A DNA stretch of 64,000 bases. Origin: Takakia lepidozioides (lineage: Eukaryota > Streptophyta > Takakiopsida > Takakiales > Takakiaceae). A program made the position numbers and the translations under genes. Within the stretch, counting starts at the first letter, position 1, and every line of letters begins with the position of its first letter. The notes under the pieces are model-generated. The model did no database searches, had not been told where the DNA came from, and saw nothing but the letters and a program-made list of their open reading frames with translations. Positions 57,701 to 64,000 of this stretch are shown here, piece after piece. The stretch is from assembly GCA_030704615.1 (NCBI GenBank), contig CM060734.1:37898042-37962041 (forward strand). Reading direction: 5' to 3'.

Positions 57701-59052
57701 GTTGAAGAACACAAACCCCACTATGCGCACTGCAGCTGCAAAGTTGTTAGGGAATCCTGCAGTTCCCAGCTCTCGTCCGAACAGTTTTGGAGAACTTTTC
57801 CGTGCATTTGTTGCTCCCCACCCAGACATCCAGGAAGCTGTCCAATGGGCATTGAAACGAGGCCCTGACCCTGACATCTCGCTCCATCTTCGTATGCGCC
57901 ACAGCCGCACCAAGCCAGCACCCGCAGCTGCATCATCTTGCATCCGCCGCCTCCAAAGGTCATTTCGGGGGCAACTACCTGTGGGGTATGAGTCTGCTGA
58001 TGTTCTCTCATTAGTGAACTCTCCTCAATGTCTATACAAATCATCATGAAACTCCTCACCTCTTCCACGCTACCTTGTTTATAGAGCAAGCTATCTAACT
58101 AGAAAAATCCATGAACCTGTTGAAGCTTGGTTTGTACACTTCACTGTTTATAAATTTCAACCGTGGGACTTTGATCATTCTATGTAGGAAGGTTGATTAG
58201 AATTAAATGTTTGTTCTGTCTGGGATTGAAGGTAAATTCTCTTGGGAGGTGTCCCATTATTTACCCACTTGCACATGTAGTTGGTGATATTCCACACTCT
58301 GGATAGCTGATTGAAAACGATCTTGCAGGAGGAGGCCCCGAGTGGTGGTAGTATCTGACACTCCAGCAGTCTACCATGACATTGAGCATTACCTTGGGCG
58401 TTCTGTGGAAATACTCCAGTTTGACTACATGGCATACTTAAAAGCTTTCAAAAATCTGAGTGAGGTGATGAGTTTAAATCATGGTCAGCCGCCACGCAAC
58501 AGAATGAAGGACTGGGGCGAGATGCCTAGGTGGGTTGCGCTGGTGGACTTTTTCCTTGCGGTGCGTGCCCGTGTGGCAGTCGTGTCTGGGGCATACAAAA
58601 GAGTGAGCACCACGTATGCCCAGCTCATTGCATCCCTGGCGGCAGCATACACACTCGAAGAGGGTGTGATGTCCCCCAGTTGTGTATTCTATAGCAGTTT
58701 TCAGCCCTCACTAGTCGCCCAGGGTTTGATGAAACAATCAGGCTGGGGTCATGCTTGGCGACCATTTGGCGGCAAATTGGGGTGTCGGAATCAAGCTCCC
58801 CAGTGTGCTAGAACACCCCTTCTTCCTTATGCCTGGTGGGATGGTCCATGGGCATCCCCTACCACTCGGGATGTCCGCAAAATGCAAAGTATTGGAATTC
58901 ATGTTGATGAGACTGGACAGGTTTCAGAGCAAAGCTTGGACAAGTTTTGCCAAGTTAAACAGAAAAGTCCACTTAAATTAGTTAAACTGACAGTGCCGAC
59001 TTGCACCAAAGAGAAACCTTGTGAAATACGATCCCTGCACCGCCCGGTATAG
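54730..59052 (+). CDS. Type II membrane protein with fucosyltransferase-like domain (4 exons)
   Basis: Exons 54730-55875, 56440-57136, 57412-57985 and 58329-59052 join in phase at GT..AG introns: 3141 nt, 1046 aa. A short basic cytoplasmic tail (residues 1-21) precedes one membrane anchor (about 22-43, GLFCGAIVCTCFLLTMY), typical of Golgi glycosyltransferases. About 530 residues of charged, Glu/Lys/Ser-rich, probably disordered stem follow. The C-terminal domain has GQGQEDGFGNNMYK with LNRSLIIG (cf. the G-x-GN start of fucosyltransferase-like folds), SLHLRMRH (HxR, donor-binding motif), VVVVSDTPAVYHDI and ALVDFFLAVRARVAVVSG. This matches the motif order of GT23/GT37/GT65/GT68-type enzymes; acceptor unknown. 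The exon 1 end is the least certain; a donor at 55843 is an alternative. Confidence 0.78.
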
Positions 59053-59547
59053 GAAGCTGGGTTTATGTAGCGTTTAATTACCTGCTGATTACAGGTTTTG
59101 CAGTAACAGGAGGGTTCTTTGTATGAACATGTACCTGGGTTCAAATAAACAGTGGTTACAGTATCAAGGTTGGCCAACTAAGTGATCTGGCTTCAGCCAG
59201 AGAAAACTCAGAGAATATCAGATCAGATTTGGCTGTAGTCTATGTCACTGCGACTAAGAATAACAGCTGTCCCTGAGTGCAAGTATGTGGATTTGAACCC
59301 TCTTATCTTTGCCCACAACATCCTCTTTTTGGATATCAATCCAGATATTGCTTCCTGCAACACTGTTTATGATCAAATTGCAGTTCTCTAAACTAATGCC
59401 AACCTAGTTGATAACTGGCCAGTTCTAAAAAAAATCGTCTAAATCCACCCAACAATATTGGTACAGAGAGGATAACAATGTAAGGAACACGCTTCTGGAC
59501 TGTCAATGGTTTTGAGTCATATATGATAATGAACTTGGAAATGCTAA
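59053..59547. other. 3' flank of the fucosyltransferase-like gene
   Basis: No coding motif. The first part is presumably 3' untranslated region; no clear polyadenylation signal was identified. Confidence 0.4.
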
Positions 59548-60023
59548 GAGCATCTCCACGGTGTCCCAATACTTGTCGAAAAACGGCAATCTAGTGTGGG
59601 GGGGTCCTAAAAAGGCAGCAGGTTGGCGCAGGTTGTTCCATGGTTGCCTCAGTCGGGTAGAATTGCTGCAGGCCCGGCTTTAATCTGCCTCCCGCACGGT
59701 ACTTTTGCCAAGATTGTGATTGGACGGTGGGCCTGCCTCGGGGCTATCTCTGCCGGGTCTCCTACTGACCCAACAATGGAGTGCCAACCACGTCCTTGTA
59801 AAAATTGATGTATGTACTAAACCCTAAACCTTCCAACTGTTATTTTTTATGGTTTAACCTGTTGTGTTGTTTCCTTCTCAAATGTTATGTTTTGGATTTT
59901 GACCTCTATTTCTGTTATCTGACATATCTACATATTTTTATATTTTTATTGCTCTATAGGCATAACAATTATCCAGGGTCGACTGTTTATAACGTTTGAC
60001 GGGCCACCGTAGAGATGCAGCTC
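59548..60023. mobile_element. MITE, PIF/Harbinger type
   Basis: The left end GAGCATCTCCACGGTG faces a right end that reads, inverted, GAGCTGCATCTCTACGGTGG. They match apart from a 3-nt insertion and one base. TAA flanks both sides (59545-59547 and 60024-60026). The 476-bp interior has an AT-rich right half and no transposase. Same superfamily as the MITE at 21251-21643, but a different family judging by interior sequence. Confidence 0.65.
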
Positions 60024-60026
60024 TAA

Positions 60027-60630
60027 CAATACTCATGGGCAATAACATCCAACATTAAAGGAATGGGGAGGAAATAGATCTCTTATACTTATTTGAGACT
60101 GATGTGAAAGTTGAGTCAAATGTATGTTATGCAAAGTTAGGTGGTTGCGGTGGTGTAGAACTCACATAATACATCTATGAGAAAAAATGTGACGCATGGA
60201 TCTGAAAATGAGTCTTCGATTAAAGCCAGTCCACTCAACGAAAGATTATGAAACTCGCAGATATTGTGACATAGATTCAGGCATGTTGGAGTATTGCAGA
60301 AAATCAGATGGGATGATTGTTCTTAAGGTCATTGACTTCCTAGCTTCTTTCAATTGAGAGATTCCACCGATTCGGAACAAGACCCACCAACGAGGTCAAT
60401 AAGGACGACAAAAAGGCTTATAGGACTTGAGAGAGAGAATCGTAATTAGTGAATTTTTCTCTTAGTTATTTGAGGGACATTAATGGACAAAATCGCCCTC
60501 ATCCATGGATTACGTAAATTGCCCCTAGCAAATCTTGTAATCTTGGATTAAGCATTTGCTGAGTTTCCATACCGTAGGACAACCAAATGCCTTCCGTCAC
60601 CATTTATTTACTCACTACTATGTCATAATC
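60027..60630. other. No recognised gene
   Basis: Nothing coding or repetitive that I can support. Confidence 0.3.
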
Positions 60631-60633
60631 TCA

Positions 60634-61005
60634 CTAATGCCTCTGAATGCGATCCGTGGACTCATATATTACTTCACTCGCATCAATGATGCCTAAGTCG
60701 AAATAGCAAATAGAAGAATGAAGATCCAAAAGAGGAAGTTCCCATGCATGGATATTGTTCTTCAGTAAAGCCCCACAAAGTAAATCCCAATTGGCTTTTT
60801 CAAAGTCAAGCATAAGCAGGGCTAAAGGTTGACTAATGCTTGCCTTGCGCAAAGCTTCATTCACAAAAGCAAATTGTCCACCTGGATCATACGATTCTTG
60901 AGATAAACCCGTTTACTCAGGCATGATGATTTTGGGAAGAAGAGATTGGAGTGGAGTGCCAAGGTCTTCGCAATAATCTTGTAAGACGCCCAACACACTA
61001 TATTT
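60634..61005 (-). pseudogene. LINE reverse-transcriptase fragment
   Basis: On the minus strand, SLLPKIIMPE (about 60930-60960), then after a stop FAFVNEALRKASISQPLALL and MLDFEKANWDLL. This is the region leading into RT motif A (LDFEKAFDxVxW in plant L1-type elements). The usual FDRV is partly lost (MLDFEKANWD), so the catalytic block is damaged. It is a short, decayed fragment with no other RT motifs. Confidence 0.65.
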
Positions 61006-61051
61006 TTACTAAGAGTCTGACCTCACTCTTTCTCATTCAAAATCACCCTTG

Positions 61052-61445
61052 AACCAACTAATCCACCTTATCAAAGTTCGTTTCACATATTGGTATTACT
61101 GGCAACGAAGCAGCCGACCTCCTAGCCCAACAAGGGGCCGCCCGGCCCCCAGTAGATCCCACGTCGGATCTCATTCACATTGCACACACCCACCCATTCT
61201 GGCTAATACACCCCATACCAGAGCCCCATGAGCCTCGACCAATCCGCAACCTCCTAACCGTACTTACTCGGGAGGCTAACAAACAAGCCTCGGCTTCTGT
61301 TAGTCACACCAAAATACACATCCAGAAATGGACGCAATCTGCAGTACTACATCATAAATTATCAAACCACTTCTGGCACACCAAAGTCGTAACTGATGCA
61401 CAAATACGACAAATTTTGAAATTCCGATACGCTTAATACATGGGC
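61052..61445 (+). pseudogene. LINE RNase H domain fragment
   Basis: FVSHIGITGNEAADLLAQQG is the conserved C-terminal motif of LINE-encoded RNase H (HxGxxGNExAD). It is followed by ILKFRYA and, past a TAA, YMGNQRKHIFWP, which in related LINEs continues into a zinc-binding tail. Only the 3' coding end remains. Whether it belongs with the opposite-strand RT fragment at 60634 is unclear; the orientation argues against one element. Confidence 0.65.
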
Positions 61446-61694
61446 AACCAACGCAAACACATTTTCTGGCCACGCCTATTCTCCCTCTTTCTACTCAGAG
61501 ATGCACTCTCCGCTTCATTTCCCCCCAGTGATGCCAGCAGTCCTCCCAGAAGTAGTCCCCCTAGACCTCCCCGCTATTGTTTTTTCTACCTACAAGCTGT
61601 TCTAACCGCTTTCCTAACTAACCGTCATCCCTGTAGTACATGTTCCTTTTTCAGATGTCGTTTCCCCACCGTCGTTCCCTGCCAATGATAACTG

Positions 61695-62025
61695 TTCCCC
61701 AACTGTGTCGAGCTGTGACTGGCTGTATCAGGCTGTGCCGGGCTGTGACTGGCTGTGTCGGGCTGTGTAGGGCTGTGCGAAGCTGTGGTGGCTGTATCGG
61801 GTTGTGACTGGCTGTGTTGGGCTGTGTCGACTGTGCGAAGCTGTGACGGCTGTGTCTGACTGTGTCGGCTGTGTCGGACTGTGACGGGCTGTGTTGGCTG
61901 TGCGAAGCTGTGACGGGCTATGTTGGTTGTGACGGGCTGTGTTGGCTGTGACTGGCTGTGTTGGACTGTGACGGGCTATGATGGACTGTGACGGGCTGTG
62001 ATGGACTGTATTGGGCTGTGTATCT
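61695..62025. repeat. GGCTGTG minisatellite
   Basis: About 30 imperfect copies of a 9-11 bp unit (GGGCTGTGAC, GGCTGTGTC, GACTGTGAC), often in 20-bp higher-order pairs such as GGCTGTGACTGGCTGTGTCG. It creates a spurious minus-strand frame (61728-62051) rich in His/Ser/Gln/Pro/Thr. It lies between the LINE RNase H fragment and methyltransferase-like copy B. Confidence 0.9.
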
Positions 62026-62216
62026 CCCCCCCTAAAGCCTGTTGCTGTCACCCCTAAGGCTCCTGTTGGTCTCAGTCTATGTAAAAATTAAGGGTACCCC
62101 ACAGATCCCGTAAAAGCGTCTCAGTCCCAAGCAGCCCTCTAACAGTTTGTGTTTATGTGGTGTAGTGATGCATATACAAACCAAGTCTGTAGAGGTTGAA
62201 CAATTTTGAACCAGGC

Positions 62217-63981
62217 ATGGAGGAAGATGTATTTCAAACTCCTCCAAACAGTCCTATTAACCTGTTGGCTGAGGATGTTGAGGCTGGTCTGATAAGAGAG
62301 AGTCCAACTAGGACTATATTCTTGGATCCAAACTCCATTTGTAGGGCCATTGATTCAGAAACAAACACTCTTGCGGTGAACAATTTCATTTGGAGCTGGC
62401 TGTTGAGGCCCGACGAAACCGGGCTCCGCTACCTTCGCTGGGTGCAAAAGAGGCAAAAGCGCTTGCGAACTCCAGGAAAGCGGCAGAGCTTGCTCAGGCA
62501 GGAATTCAGGAGAAATTGAATGAGAAGAATAAAGGCCAAAGGAAAAAGACAAGGAAACAGGTGAGTACAGTAACACCCAAAAAACAGAAAACCATTGGGG
62601 CATCGGAGGAGGCGCAGGAGGGGACCCAAGGGAGTGACTCGGACGACGACTTTGTTCAAGGTCCTGCGACTGCTGTTGCTGCTACCAAGTCACCGGTCGT
62701 CCGGGTTCCCAAGTCAGTTCGGAGTGGGACTGGCTCTGCCAAGAAGTTGGCATTTGAGGACGAACCTACACGGCGGTATTCGGCGGTGACGTTTACGCAC
62801 AGGCCAAAGCTAGAACCTCCAACCATCATCCAATGCGTCAATGAGAGCTTCCTTGACGCTCTCGCTGCCAGGGCGAAGAAGGTGGCACACAACAAGTCTC
62901 TGGCGGAGCAGAAGGGGAAAGCCAAGAAGAGGGCTGCCGGTACAGAGCCTAAAGACACCCCTGATTTTGAAGCCATGATGGAATTCTTCACGGTTGTGAG
63001 CACGGATTGCAAGAGCACTCGGGGGGGGGGGGGGGGGTGGTGTTGTTGAGGTGGAGAGAGCTTGCGATATGATTCTCCTTGACATTCCAGATGGGGAGCT
63101 GCTGGAGGGCCTGGATGGTGTGCCCACCAGGAACAGGTTTACTGAGGACTACTGGAAAGCCGGGTTTGGGCTGGCGGGGATGCTCCTGGATGACGGTGGA
63201 TGTGTGGTTGTCCTTGCCACAAGAGGGAAGACCACAGAGAATGCGGTGGCAAGATGGACACCGAAAAGTGTCACCCCGGTCCTCCTCAGAAAATGGTTCT
63301 GCATCAATACACAGGGGTTGTGAACAGAGGGCCAAAGTGTAAGTTATCAATCTATTGCATTCACCTCATATTGTGGTGTATCTAAACTAGATCCTGGAGT
63401 TGATCCCTCTTTTGTTGGATGTGCAGACATTGGTGTTTGAGGCATATTGCTTTGTGAAGAGAGGGTCTTCTTTCAAATTCCGCAACGACGGTCGTCTTGT
63501 TGATGCCGCTGTGGACCCTGTTACCTACGATGTCCTCTACAACTATGTGCCCCACTCCAGTATGCCGAAGGACACAAAGACAGGCAAACCGTGGCAGTAC
63601 AGTCGGACCCGGAGCCCTGCTTTCATCCAAACCCTCATGGAGACGTGCTCGGATGTCCAAGGGCGGATTCTGGACCTCACATGCGGCACGGGTAAGCCTT
63701 CACGTGCTCAGTTTGTCCCCTGGCCCGATTGCAATTGCATGCCGCAAGCTATTAACCGCCCGTTTTATTCCTCAGGTGCTTCAATGTGGGCAGGGACGTT
63801 GTCCGACAGGCATGTGTTCGCCTTCGAGCCAGATATTGCCCTCCACAACTCGGAACTTGCAGCGGCTGAACGTCTGCCAAAAGAGGAAGAGGCATCCTCG
63901 GAGGATGAGGAAAAATCCGAGAAGGAGCAGGGGGAGGAACAAGTTGGGATCGAGGCCGAGGAGCCCCCGGTGTACGAATGA
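62217..63981 (+). CDS. Beta-class amino-methyltransferase-like gene, copy B (spliced, with apparent frameshifts)
   Basis: By fold a SAM-dependent amino-methyltransferase relative; substrate unknown. It starts MEEDVFQTPPNSPINLL (62217). A frame change near 62385 leads into an Ala/Lys-rich part with acidic GSDSDDDFVQG. A G homopolymer at about 63021-63035 again changes frame, after which come MILLDIPDGELLEG (motif IV position), DYWKAGFGLAGMLLDDGGCV, and an exon end near 63336. Exon 63427-63691 carries SRTRSPAFIQTLMETCS and ILDLTCGTG. The final exon (63776-63981) starts GASMWAG, continues RHVFAFEPD, and ends in a Glu-rich tail with a stop at 63979. Intron positions match copy A. Frame breaks could be real or assembly errors at homopolymers. 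Confidence 0.6.
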
Positions 63982-64000
63982 GTGGTTGCATTGTAAGTTG

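Noticed and set aside
61728-62051. 107-codon minus-strand frame rich in His/Ser/Gln/Thr
   Set aside because: Generated by the GGCTGTG minisatellite; composition follows the repeat unit.

Overview
This is repeat-rich nuclear DNA from a streptophyte (plant lineage). The evidence is spliced genes with GT..AG introns, a plant-type enoyl-CoA reductase, a plant-specific DUF3755 protein, Copia and chromodomain Gypsy retrotransposons, and primer sites matching plant initiator tRNA-Met. Long introns packed with repeats suggest a large genome (charophyte alga, bryophyte, lycophyte or fern). I cannot place it more finely.

Five host-type loci can be read. (1) A very-long-chain enoyl-CoA reductase, minus strand, 4 exons, 14681-17236, about 315 aa. 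(2) A small conserved one-pass membrane protein, minus, 3 exons, 29532-31223, 156 aa. (3) A DUF3755/SANT-like gene, minus, 7 exons spread over 19.4 kb (32465-51882) although its product is only about 233 aa. (4) A 1046-aa type II membrane protein with a fucosyltransferase-like C-terminal domain, plus, 4 exons, 54730-59052. (5) Two paralogous genes resembling a beta-class amino-methyltransferase, one at each end (1344-3051 and 62217-63981), both damaged or incompletely resolved.

Mobile DNA fills most of the rest. Left part: a decayed Copia with its 3' LTR (3919-6597), an array of GC-cored hairpins (7375-8180), a Gypsy LTR plus broken gag (9731-10987), an array of GTGTGCGG palindromes in CCCTAAA-like spacer (11345-12090), and the 5' end of a second Gypsy (12345-13302). 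Middle: a 1.86-kb element with about 390-bp inverted repeats just upstream of the reductase, hairpin-rich DNA, a TAA-flanked MITE, the 3' end of a chromodomain Gypsy (24870-26109) and a tRNA-derived SINE with 11-bp target duplications.

The DUF3755 introns carry the most striking content. Intron 5 holds a nearly complete Copia (389-bp LTRs, target duplication CACAT) primed from the anticodon half of initiator tRNA-Met. Nested in it is a 366-bp TRIM whose 145-bp LTRs each contain a whole tRNA-like sequence with A and B boxes. Intron 1 holds a head-to-tail array of non-LTR retrotransposons joined through (TC)n tracts, one copy lacking only a single codon of being fully open. Intron 1 of this gene and intron 1 of the small membrane-protein gene also carry 'micro' insertions of only 23 and 33 nt of the same LINE 3' end, with 11-13 bp target duplications.
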